Assembly (NCBI GenBank): GCA_019113665.1
Contig: DXGW01000071.1
Span: 1 to 7,659, forward strand
Direction: 5' to 3'
DNA from: Candidatus Alistipes excrementipullorum
GTDB taxonomy: Bacteria; Bacteroidota; Bacteroidia; Bacteroidales; Rikenellaceae
DNA: 7,659 nt
The notes under the pieces were generated by a model. The model saw only the letters and a list, made by a program, of their open reading frames with translations, made no database searches and was not told the DNA's origin. The position numbers and the translations under genes are program-made. Of this stretch, positions 1-6,438 are shown piece by piece (the stretch's first letter is position 1; each line of letters begins with the position of its first letter).

Positions 1-1656
1 CAAGCCGGCGAATTCCCCTACGTAAGAGGAATCAAGAACGACAACAAGTGGCGCGTATACCAGAGCATCAAGGTCGAAGACCCGAAGCAGGCAAACGCCG
101 AAGCACTCAAGCTGCTCAACTCGGGTGTTGACGCACTCGGCTTCGAGATCACCTCGGCCGAATTTTCGGCTGCCGACCTCGACACTCTGCTTGCAGGTAT
201 CGTTATTCCCGCAGTCGAACTGACGTTCGGCGGCAAGAAGACCGGCAACGTTGCAGAGCTCGTGCTGGCAAAGGTTGAAAAAGAGGGCATAGCCAAGGAC
301 GACGTACACGTAAACTTCCGCATCGACCCCGTCGTTGCGAAACTTTCGTCCAAGGGCTGCTTCTGCCACGGTGACGGCGGACACTGCTTCGGCAAGATCG
401 CCGCGCTCATCAAGAAGACCGCCGACTACCGTCACGTACGCGTCGTTACGGTAAACGGACAGATATTCAGCAACTCGGGCTCGACAATCGTCGAGGAGCT
501 GGCATTCACGCTGGCTGCAGGTCACGACTACATCGTACGCCTGTTGGACGAGGGTCTGACGATCGACGAAATCGCACGCAAGATCCGCTTCTCGATGGCC
601 GTTACGTCGAACTACTTCATGGAGATGGCCAAGTTCCGCGCTGCCCGCATGCTGTGGGCCAACATCGTAAAGGGCTACAACCCAGAGAAGGAGTGCTCGT
701 GCAAGATGTTCGCACATGCAGAGACTTCGGCATGGAACCAGACCGTATATGACCCCTATGTAAACATGTTGCGCGGCACGACCGAAGCAATGTCGGCTTC
801 GATCGCCGGAGTTCACTCGCTCGAGGTACTGCCGTTCAACCACGCATATGAGGCTCCCACCGAGTTCTCGAAGCGCATAGCCCGCAACGTCGAGCTGCTG
901 CTCAAGCACGAATCGCACTTCGACCAGGTGGTAGACCCCGCAGGCGGTTCATACTATATTGAAAACCTCACCGACAGCATCGCCAACGAGGCATGGAAGC
1001 TCTTCCTCGAGATCGAGGAGAAGGGCGGCTACATCAAGGCCTACGAGGACGGATACATCGTCGAGCGCGTCAAGGCTTCGGCTGCAAACAAGGACAAGAA
1101 CATCGCAACACGCCGTCAGATCCTGCTGGGAGCCAACCAGTACCCCAACTTCAACGAAGTTGCCGACAAGTCGATCTGCGAATGCGTTGTCGAGCGTCCC
1201 GAGGCCGAAGGCAACGTACTTACACCCTACCGCGGAGCAATGGCATTCGAGGCAATGCGCCTGCATGTCGACCGCAGCGGCAAACAGCCCAAGGCATTCA
1301 TGCTCACATGCGGCAATCTGGCCATGGCCCGCGCCCGCGCACAGTTCTCATGCAACTTCTTCGCATGCGCCGGCATCAAGGTAATCGACAACACCTTCTT
1401 CAAGAGCATCGAGGAGGGCGTCAAGGCCGCACTCGAATCGAAAGCCGAAATCGTTGTTGTCTGCGCATCGGACGATGACTACGCAGAGGCAGCGCCGAAA
1501 GTCAAGGAGCTGTTGGGCGGCAAGGCCATTCTCGTTGTTGCCGGAGCTCCGGCATGCACTCCCGAACTCGAGGCTCAGGGCATCACCAACTTCATCAATG
1601 TCAAGAGCAACGTTCTGGAGACGCTTAAATTCTACCTCAAGGAAATGGGTATCTAA
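1..1656 (+). CDS. mutA: Methylmalonyl-CoA mutase small (beta) subunit MutA, 5' partial
   Basis: This is the non-catalytic partner of MutB in the cytoplasmic, adenosylcobalamin-dependent mutase that interconverts succinyl-CoA and methylmalonyl-CoA (propionate pathway). The frame is open from base 1, so the start lies upstream. 551 codons are visible, and probably under 100 are missing given usual family length. The in-frame ATG at 262 is internal, because conserved MutA sequence precedes it (FPYVRG near codon 5). Most of the visible part is the TIM-barrel-like domain, with family blocks such as RAARMLWA (near codon 210) and DPAGGSYY (near codon 312). From about codon 430 there is a degenerate B12-like domain. 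As expected for a small subunit, it lacks the cobalamin DxHxxG motif, and the catalytic His of MutB's GYHMQEAG block is not conserved (GQIFSNSG here). A Cys/His-rich stretch at codons 120-129 is unusual. The stop is TAA, and mutB follows after 13 nt, so the two are almost certainly cotranscribed. Confidence 0.95.
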   Translation, partial: QAGEFPYVRGIKNDNKWRVYQSIKVEDPKQANAEALKLLNSGVDALGFEITSAEFSAADLDTLLAGIVIPAVELTFGGKKTGNVAELVLAKVEKEGIAKDDVHVNFRIDPVVAKLSSKGCFCHGDGGHCFGKIAALIKKTADYRHVRVVTVNGQIFSNSGSTIVEELAFTLAAGHDYIVRLLDEGLTIDEIARKIRFSMAVTSNYFMEMAKFRAARMLWANIVKGYNPEKECSCKMFAHAETSAWNQTVYDPYVNMLRGTTEAMSASIAGVHSLEVLPFNHAYEAPTEFSKRIARNVELLLKHESHFDQVVDPAGGSYYIENLTDSIANEAWKLFLEIEEKGGYIKAYEDGYIVERVKASAANKDKNIATRRQILLGANQYPNFNEVADKSICECVVERPEAEGNVLTPYRGAMAFEAMRLHVDRSGKQPKAFMLTCGNLAMARARAQFSCNFFACAGIKVIDNTFFKSIEEGVKAALESKAEIVVVCASDDDYAEAAPKVKELLGGKAILVVAGAPACTPELEAQGITNFINVKSNVLETLKFYLKEMGI

Positions 1657-1669
1657 AAGAGCATAAGTC

Positions 1670-3802
1670 ATGAGAGCACAATTTTCAAATCTTACATACA
1701 AAGGCGACGCTGCCAAGGGCTGCTGCGCCAAAGAAGCCGCTGCTCAGGAGCCGTGGCTGACTGCCGAAAGGATACCCGTCAAAGGAACCTATACGGCTGA
1801 AGACCTCGAGGGCATGGAGCACCTCAACTATGCCGCCGGCATAGCTCCGTTCCTGCGCGGTCCCTATTCGACGATGTACGTAATGCGTCCCTGGACCATA
1901 CGTCAGTATGCAGGTTTCTCGACCGCCGAGGAGTCCAACGCATTCTACCGCCGCAACCTTGCTGCCGGACAGAAGGGTCTGTCGGTGGCATTCGACCTCG
2001 CCACGCACCGCGGTTACGACGCCGATCACCCGCGTGTTGTAGGTGACGTCGGCAAGGCCGGTGTGTCGATCTGCTCGGTAGAGGACATGAAGGTTCTGTT
2101 CAACGGCATTCCGCTCGACAAGATGTCGGTGTCGATGACCATGAACGGCGCCGTACTTCCGATCATGGCATTCTACATCGTGACCGGTCTGGAGCAGGGC
2201 TGCACGCTCGACCAGCTTGCCGGTACGATCCAGAACGATATTCTCAAGGAGTTCATGGTACGTAACACGTACATCTATCCTCCGAAGTTCTCGATGAAGA
2301 TCATCGCCGACATCTTCGAGTACACCTCGAAGAACATGCCCAAGTTCAACTCGATCTCGATTTCGGGTTACCACATGCAGGAGGCAGGCGCTACGGCCGA
2401 CATCGAGTTGGCATACACGCTGGCCGACGGTCTCGAGTACCTGCGTGCAGGTATCAACGCCGGCATGTCGATCGACGCCTTCGCACCGCGTCTGTCGTTC
2501 TTCTGGGCTATCGGCATGAACCACTTCATGGAGATCGCCAAGATGCGTGCCGCACGTATGCTGTGGGCAAAGATCGTAAAGCAGTTCGACCCGAAGAACC
2601 CGAAATCGCTCGCACTGCGTACACACTCGCAGACGTCGGGCTGGTCGCTCACGGAGCAGGATCCGTTCAACAACGTTGCACGTACGGCCATCGAGGCCAT
2701 GGGTGCCGCCCTCGGTCACACGCAGTCGCTGCACACCAACGCTCTGGACGAGGCTATCGCCCTTCCGACCGACTTCTCGGCCCGTATCGCCCGCAACACA
2801 CAGATATATATCCAGGAGGAGACCAATATCTGCCGCGAGGTGGATCCGTGGGCTGGTTCGTACTATGTCGAGACCCTGACCAACGAGATCGCACACAAGG
2901 CATGGGAGCACATCGAGGAGATCGAGAAGCTCGGCGGTATGGCCAAGGCTATCGAGACCGGTATTCCGAAGATGCGTATCGAGGAGGCTTCGGCCCGCAA
3001 GCAGGCCCGCATCGACTCGGGTACCGAGAAGATCATAGGTCTGAACGAGTACCGCCTTGAAAAGGAGGCCCCGATCGACATTCTGGCCGTAGACAATACG
3101 GCTGTACGCGAGAGCCAGATCAAGCGTCTGAAGGAGCTCCGCGCAAACCGCGACGAGGCAGCCGTGAAGAAGGCCCTGGAGGCAATCACCGAGTGCGTAC
3201 GCACCGGCAACGGCAACCTGCTCGAACTGGCAGTCGAGGCTGCGAAGGTTCGCGCTACGTTGGGTGAGATCTCCGACGCATGCGAAGTGGTAGTAGGCCG
3301 TTACAAGGCAGTCATTCGTTCAATTTCAGGAGTATACAGTTCAGAAGTGAAATCAGACAGCAAATTCGAGAAGGCAAAGGCCATGTGTGCCGAGTTCGCC
3401 AAGAGAGAGGGCCGTCAGCCGCGTATCATGATCGCAAAGCTCGGTCAGGACGGACACGACCGCGGCGCTAAGGTCGTTGCTACGGGATATGCCGACGTAG
3501 GTTTCGACGTCGACATGGGTCCGTTGTTCCAGACTCCGGAGGAGGCCGCAAAGCAGGCCGTGGAGAACGACGTACACGTAGTCGGTGTATCGTCGCTGGC
3601 GGCAGGTCACCTTACGCTGGTTCCGCAGATCATCGCCGAGCTGAAGAAACTCGGACGCGAGGATATCGTGGTAATAGTCGGTGGTGTGATCCCCGCACAG
3701 GATTACGACGAACTCTATCGCGACGGTGCTGCAGCCATATTCGGTCCCGGTACGCCGATCGCCGATGCGGCTATCAAGATTCTCGAGATCCTCAACTCGT
3801 AA
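1670..3802 (+). CDS. mutB: Methylmalonyl-CoA mutase large (alpha, catalytic) subunit MutB
   Basis: This is the catalytic subunit of adenosylcobalamin-dependent methylmalonyl-CoA mutase, which does the radical rearrangement of succinyl-CoA and methylmalonyl-CoA. The protein is 710 aa, close to family length. It resembles the Propionibacterium shermanii enzyme along its whole length, as judged from memory. The TIM barrel spans about residues 60-480, with RPWTIRQYAGF, FDLATHRGYD and SGYHMQEAGATADIE. The counterparts of P. shermanii Tyr89, Arg207 and His244 are Tyr80, Arg198 and His235. The C-terminal B12 domain, about residues 580-710, carries D594-x-H596-x-x-G599 (His596 is the lower cobalt ligand), S641-x-L643 and G671-G672. 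The ATG at 1670 follows the mutA stop by 13 nt, with no clear Shine-Dalgarno, and no other start fits. It should be regulated together with mutA from a promoter outside the window. Serine codon use changes sharply at residues 551-564, just before the B12 domain. No meaB-type chaperone or epimerase gene lies nearby. Confidence 0.98.
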   Translation: MRAQFSNLTYKGDAAKGCCAKEAAAQEPWLTAERIPVKGTYTAEDLEGMEHLNYAAGIAPFLRGPYSTMYVMRPWTIRQYAGFSTAEESNAFYRRNLAAGQKGLSVAFDLATHRGYDADHPRVVGDVGKAGVSICSVEDMKVLFNGIPLDKMSVSMTMNGAVLPIMAFYIVTGLEQGCTLDQLAGTIQNDILKEFMVRNTYIYPPKFSMKIIADIFEYTSKNMPKFNSISISGYHMQEAGATADIELAYTLADGLEYLRAGINAGMSIDAFAPRLSFFWAIGMNHFMEIAKMRAARMLWAKIVKQFDPKNPKSLALRTHSQTSGWSLTEQDPFNNVARTAIEAMGAALGHTQSLHTNALDEAIALPTDFSARIARNTQIYIQEETNICREVDPWAGSYYVETLTNEIAHKAWEHIEEIEKLGGMAKAIETGIPKMRIEEASARKQARIDSGTEKIIGLNEYRLEKEAPIDILAVDNTAVRESQIKRLKELRANRDEAAVKKALEAITECVRTGNGNLLELAVEAAKVRATLGEISDACEVVVGRYKAVIRSISGVYSSEVKSDSKFEKAKAMCAEFAKREGRQPRIMIAKLGQDGHDRGAKVVATGYADVGFDVDMGPLFQTPEEAAKQAVENDVHVVGVSSLAAGHLTLVPQIIAELKKLGREDIVVIVGGVIPAQDYDELYRDGAAAIFGPGTPIADAAIKILEILNS

Positions 3803-3820
3803 CGGAGGGTCTGACAGTTC

Positions 3821-3858
3821 AAATAAAACAGGGAGGTTTCGGCCTCCCTGTTTTATTT
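3821..3858. terminator. Bidirectional intrinsic terminator between mutB and tatC
   Basis: A perfect 16-bp inverted repeat pairs 3821-3836 with 3843-3858 around the 6-nt loop TTTCGG. If the outer T and G of the loop pair, a UUCG tetraloop is left. The stem has a GC core (CAGGGAGG) flanked by A-rich and T-rich arms, so it ends in a U-rich run in both directions. It lies 18 nt after the mutB stop and 16 nt after the tatC stop, and so fits as a shared terminator for the two convergent operons. Confidence 0.93.
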
Positions 3859-3874
3859 TGATATTAATATAAGT

Positions 3875-4705
3875 TTACCGTCCTTCCAGTTCACGCCGGT
3901 GACGCCTTTCACCGCGTGCCGCAATCGAAATACTCAACTCATAGAGCCCGTAGAGCGGCAAGGCTACCAATACCATGCTGGCGGCATCGGGAGGCGTTAT
4001 TATGGCCGATACCGCGGCAAGTATCACTATCGCATGACGGCGGTAACGTTTCATGAACGAAGCCGTCAACAGCCCCATGCCTGCCAGCAAACCCACCAGT
4101 ACCGGCAACAGAAATACAAAACCGCATACGAATGTCATGTTCAGCACGATGGACATGTACGAACCGATGTCGATCATGTTCGATATGTCACCGCTGACCG
4201 TATAGTTCGCGAGGAAATTGATCGAGAGCGGTGCCAGCAGGAAATAGCCGAAAGCCGCACCCGTAAAGAAACAAAGCGTGACCTGCAACACAAACAGGCG
4301 GCTGCTGCGCTGCTCGGAACGGCTCAACGCCGGTTTGACAAAACCCCACAGTTCCCATAGCATATAGGGTACGGCAAGCAGCAGGGCCGTATGAAAAGCC
4401 AGGCTCAGGTGCAGGTTGAACTGACCGGCCATAGTGGTATTTATAAGTGTCATGGGACGGGCGTTTATCCTCAGGACGTCCGTATTCATAAGGTCCGACA
4501 GCCACGCGAAGAGGTGGTTTGTCGGAAACCACTCGGACTTCGGGCCCATGATTATTGCCATGAGCCACTCCTTGGCAAGGAACGCCGCGATCATGAATAT
4601 GAACAGAGCCGCAGCCGACCGCATGAGCCGCGGCCGGAGAGCGTCGAGATGTTCGAAGAACGACATGTCGACGGGTTCGGGTTCTCGAACCTTGAACAAC
4701 TTCAT
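3875..4705 (-). CDS. tatC: Sec-independent protein translocase subunit TatC
   Basis: TatC is the polytopic inner-membrane receptor of the twin-arginine pathway. It binds RR signal peptides and, with TatA-type subunits, exports folded proteins. The 276-aa protein shows about six hydrophobic segments. Family landmarks are the N-terminal motif FFEHLDALRPRL (residues 16-27), PYMLWELWGFVKPAL (113-127) followed by Glu131, which aligns with E. coli Glu103, then GYFLLAPL (153-160) and ITPPD (236-240). The first periplasmic loop is long (about residues 50-95, ending AGQFNLHL), as I recall for Bacteroidetes TatC. In the usual HLxELR motif the Glu (E. coli Glu15) is Ala22 here, with Asp21 beside it. The C-terminus is highly basic and acidic (RGERRHRRELEGR). 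The gene begins 36 nt after the tatA stop in the same direction, so it forms a tatAC operon. Its ATG at 4703-4705 places the N-terminal motif at the expected distance. Confidence 0.96.
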   Translation of the reverse strand: MKLFKVREPEPVDMSFFEHLDALRPRLMRSAAALFIFMIAAFLAKEWLMAIIMGPKSEWFPTNHLFAWLSDLMNTDVLRINARPMTLINTTMAGQFNLHLSLAFHTALLLAVPYMLWELWGFVKPALSRSEQRSSRLFVLQVTLCFFTGAAFGYFLLAPLSINFLANYTVSGDISNMIDIGSYMSIVLNMTFVCGFVFLLPVLVGLLAGMGLLTASFMKRYRRHAIVILAAVSAIITPPDAASMVLVALPLYGLYELSISIAARGERRHRRELEGR

Positions 4706-4741
4706 CGCAACGATGGAGATACAATAAGGAGCGTCACCGCC

Positions 4742-4978
4742 TTATTTATCAGATTTTTCCTCCTGTTTGGGTTCGGTTTTGGGTTCCGTTCCGTCGGCCT
4801 TATCCTCTTCGGTATAGTCCTTGTTTACGGCGTCCTTGAACTCCTTGACTCCGCGGCCCATGCCGCGCATCAGTTCGGGGATCTTCTTTCCGCCGAAGAA
4901 AATCACGATCAGAAGTACCAGGATAATGATTTCTGTTCCGCCGATCCGGTTCAGGAACAAGGGAAGTATAGTCAGCAT
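4742..4978 (-). CDS. tatA: Sec-independent protein translocase subunit TatA/TatB family
   Basis: This is a small single-span membrane protein of the Tat translocase; TatA oligomers are thought to form or weaken the membrane path for folded substrates. With the ATG at 4976-4978 the protein is 78 aa. It has a short N-terminus with Glu16, a hydrophobic helix (about residues 16-27), a hinge FFGG that holds the conserved Phe-Gly, an amphipathic helix KKIPELMRGMGRGVKEF, and a highly charged tail rich in Glu and Lys. A TTG at 5009-5011 would add 11 residues, but it lies inside the predicted -7 promoter box, so the ATG is preferred. The gene is first in a two-gene operon with tatC, and no separate tatB is present here. 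This single protein may therefore do both the TatA and TatB jobs, as in other minimal TatAC systems. TatA versus TatB cannot be settled from sequence alone. Confidence 0.93.
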   Translation of the reverse strand: MLTILPLFLNRIGGTEIIILVLLIVIFFGGKKIPELMRGMGRGVKEFKDAVNKDYTEEDKADGTEPKTEPKQEEKSDK

Positions 4979-5008
4979 AAACGCAAATTTTAATATACCA
5001 CAACTTTG

Positions 5009-5040
5009 CAAATATAACTTATTTTCGACAATCGGGCAAG
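5009..5040 (-). promoter_or_regulatory. Predicted Bacteroidetes-type promoter of tatA-tatC
   Basis: On the minus strand, TATATTTG (5016 to 5009) matches the Bacteroidetes -7 consensus TAnnTTTG exactly. CTTG (5040 to 5037) lies 20 nt upstream as a plausible -33 element (consensus TTTG). Transcription would start near 5003, giving a leader of about 25 nt before the tatA ATG at 4978. The region is AT-rich compared with the genes on either side. This rests on a consensus match only. Confidence 0.7.
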
Positions 5041-5083
5041 ACCGCTCCCGATAAATACGGACCGAATAGGGCTACAATAATAC

Positions 5084-5113
5084 AAAAACGGGTGCCCGCA
5101 AAACGGGCACCCG
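5084..5113 (-). terminator. Intrinsic terminator after the YqhD-like gene
   Basis: A 10-bp perfect GC-rich stem pairs 5104-5113 with 5089-5098, with a 5-nt loop (5099-5103). On the minus strand it is followed directly by five Ts (5088-5084) and further T-rich sequence. It lies 24 nt past the stop of the YqhD-like gene and ahead of the tatA promoter, so it should separate the two transcription units. Confidence 0.92.
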
Positions 5114-5137
5114 CATACCTGCAACGGCAAACACGTA

Positions 5138-6280
5138 TTACAGGCAGGCTTCGAGAATGCGGCGGGCCATCGCGCCGTCGACATTTCCGGCCTCGCCATA
5201 GTGTACGCCCTGCGCATTGAAGCGTCGTTCGACCTCTGCGATAGTCGCCTCGCCTATACCCTCCTCGGCAAGATGGGTCGAGAGTCCGAGCGAACGGAAG
5301 AACTCCTCGGTACGGGCAATCGTACGGTCGATGCGCTCCTCTTCGCTTCCTCCGGTAATGCCCCATATACGCTCGCCGTACTGCAACAGTTTCGCGTGTT
5401 TCTGATCACGGAGAACCCGGAGTGTTCCGTTGATCACGATAGCCAGAGTCGCACCGTGCGTCAGGCCGTGGAGAGCCGTCAGTTCATGTCCGATCATATG
5501 CGTAGCCCAGTCCTGCGACACGCCCATGCGGATCATATCGTTCAAAGCCAACGTTGCCGAAAGCATGTATTCCGACATGGTATCATAGTCGGGTTTGTCG
5601 GACAACGCCTGCGGCGCGGTCTCCACTACGGTATGGAGAATACCCTCGGACCAGCGGTCCATCAGCCGCGACTGCCCCGTAGTAGTCATGTACTGCTCGA
5701 GTACATGCACGAACGTATCGGCCAGACCGCAGGCGATCTGACGTTTCGGCAACGAGAAGAGCGTCTCGGGATCGAGTATCGAGAAAACGGGATAGTTGCT
5801 GTAGAAGGCATACTTCTCCTTGGTCTCATAGCGCGAGATAACGGCACCGTTGTTCATCTCCGATCCGGTAGCCGACATCGTCAGAACGGTGGCGAGAGGC
5901 ACGGTCTTGTTATAACTGCCCTTCAGTACAAGGTCCCAGGCGTCACCGTCATACATCAATCCGGCCGATATGAGTTTTGTTCCGTCGACCACCGAGCCGC
6001 CGCCGACAGCCAGCAGGAAATCGACCTTGTGCTCCTTACCCAGGGCGATAGCCTTGCGCAGGGTCTCGACCGACGGATTGGGCTCTATACCCCAGAATTC
6101 GACGAAATCACGGCCGGCAAGGGCATTTACGACCTGCTCATAGACACCGTTACGCTTGACGCTTCCGCCACCGAAGGTTATCATGACATGTTTCTCTGCA
6201 GGAATCAACTCCGCAAGGCGGGCAATCTGTCCCTTGCCGAAGACCAGCTTGGTAGGATTGTGATAAACAAAATTATTCAT
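5138..6280 (-). CDS. yqhD: YqhD-like iron/zinc-containing alcohol dehydrogenase (NADPH-dependent aldehyde reductase)
   Basis: This is a cytoplasmic group III metal-dependent alcohol dehydrogenase. The E. coli homologue YqhD uses NADPH to reduce short-chain aldehydes, including methylglyoxal and products of lipid peroxidation. The 380-aa protein follows E. coli YqhD closely from end to end, as judged from memory: MNNF start, FGKGQIA (14-20), FGGGSVKRNG (36-45), GIEPNP (64-69) and AVGGGSVVDGTK (91-102) in the nucleotide-binding domain, then QDWATHMIGHELTALHG (256-272). The metal ligands Asp194, His198, His267 and His281 of YqhD correspond to Asp188, His192, His261 and His275, all with a constant offset of six. 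The ATG at 6278-6280 follows an A-rich leader (AAAAAGTAAAACC) with no clear Shine-Dalgarno, as is common in this phylum. It has its own promoter and terminator, so it is monocistronic. The true substrate is unknown; a butanol- or propanol-dehydrogenase label would fit the sequence equally well. Confidence 0.93.
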   Translation of the reverse strand: MNNFVYHNPTKLVFGKGQIARLAELIPAEKHVMITFGGGSVKRNGVYEQVVNALAGRDFVEFWGIEPNPSVETLRKAIALGKEHKVDFLLAVGGGSVVDGTKLISAGLMYDGDAWDLVLKGSYNKTVPLATVLTMSATGSEMNNGAVISRYETKEKYAFYSNYPVFSILDPETLFSLPKRQIACGLADTFVHVLEQYMTTTGQSRLMDRWSEGILHTVVETAPQALSDKPDYDTMSEYMLSATLALNDMIRMGVSQDWATHMIGHELTALHGLTHGATLAIVINGTLRVLRDQKHAKLLQYGERIWGITGGSEEERIDRTIARTEEFFRSLGLSTHLAEEGIGEATIAEVERRFNAQGVHYGEAGNVDGAMARRILEACL

Positions 6281-6336
6281 GGTTTTACTTTTTATAGGTT
6301 AAAAATTACTTCCGAAATCATATGTCCCCATCAGCA

Positions 6337-6366
6337 CAAAGATACAAAATCCGACACAATAACAAA
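6337..6366 (-). promoter_or_regulatory. Predicted Bacteroidetes-type promoter of the YqhD-like gene
   Basis: On the minus strand, TATCTTTG (6344 to 6337) is an exact match to the -7 consensus TAnnTTTG. TTTG (6366 to 6363) lies 18 nt upstream as the -33 element, slightly closer than the usual 19-21 nt. Transcription would begin near 6330, leaving about 50 nt of leader before the ATG. The -33 element falls in the T-run of the upstream gene's terminator. This is a consensus match only. Confidence 0.65.
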
Positions 6367-6398
6367 AACTCCGGAGCGCATTTCGCGTCCGGAGTTTT
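6363..6398 (-). terminator. Intrinsic terminator after the PpiD-like gene
   Basis: An 11-bp perfect stem pairs 6388-6398 with 6365-6375 (arm ACTCCGGA plus flanking A/T). A further three base pairs can form inside the 12-nt loop with a one-base bulge. On the minus strand the stem runs into TTTTTGTTATTG. It begins 40 nt after the stop of the PpiD-like gene. Confidence 0.88.
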
Positions 6399-6438
6399 AT
6401 TGAAAAGTCTGTCACAAAAGGCCGCGGCCTCCGCAACA

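Noticed and set aside
959..1478. Two overlapping plus-strand frames within mutA, in other reading frames.
   Set aside because: Both are Arg/Ser-rich shadows of mutA with no family resemblance. No frameshift is needed, since the mutA frame is intact throughout.
1288..1653. Loss of the cobalamin-binding motif in the C-terminal domain of MutA, seen at first as a decayed gene.
   Set aside because: This is normal for the small subunit, in which only MutB binds B12. The frame is intact.
1685..2911. A 408-codon open frame on the minus strand, opposite mutB.
   Set aside because: It mirrors mutB codon bias. MutB is conserved over the whole stretch with all active-site residues, and the antisense protein is low in complexity and resembles no family.
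4391..4993. A 200-codon plus-strand frame across tatC and tatA.
   Set aside because: It overlaps two well-supported Tat genes and the gap between them. Its hydrophobic stretch is the complement of the charged TatA tail.
4979..5011. An 11-residue N-terminal extension of TatA from a TTG.
   Set aside because: The TTG lies in the predicted -7 box, and the ATG at 4978 gives the usual short TatA N-terminus.
5201..6403. A 400-codon open frame on the plus strand, opposite the YqhD-like gene.
   Set aside because: It is antisense to a clearly conserved enzyme, runs into the ppiD terminator, and has no recognisable domain.
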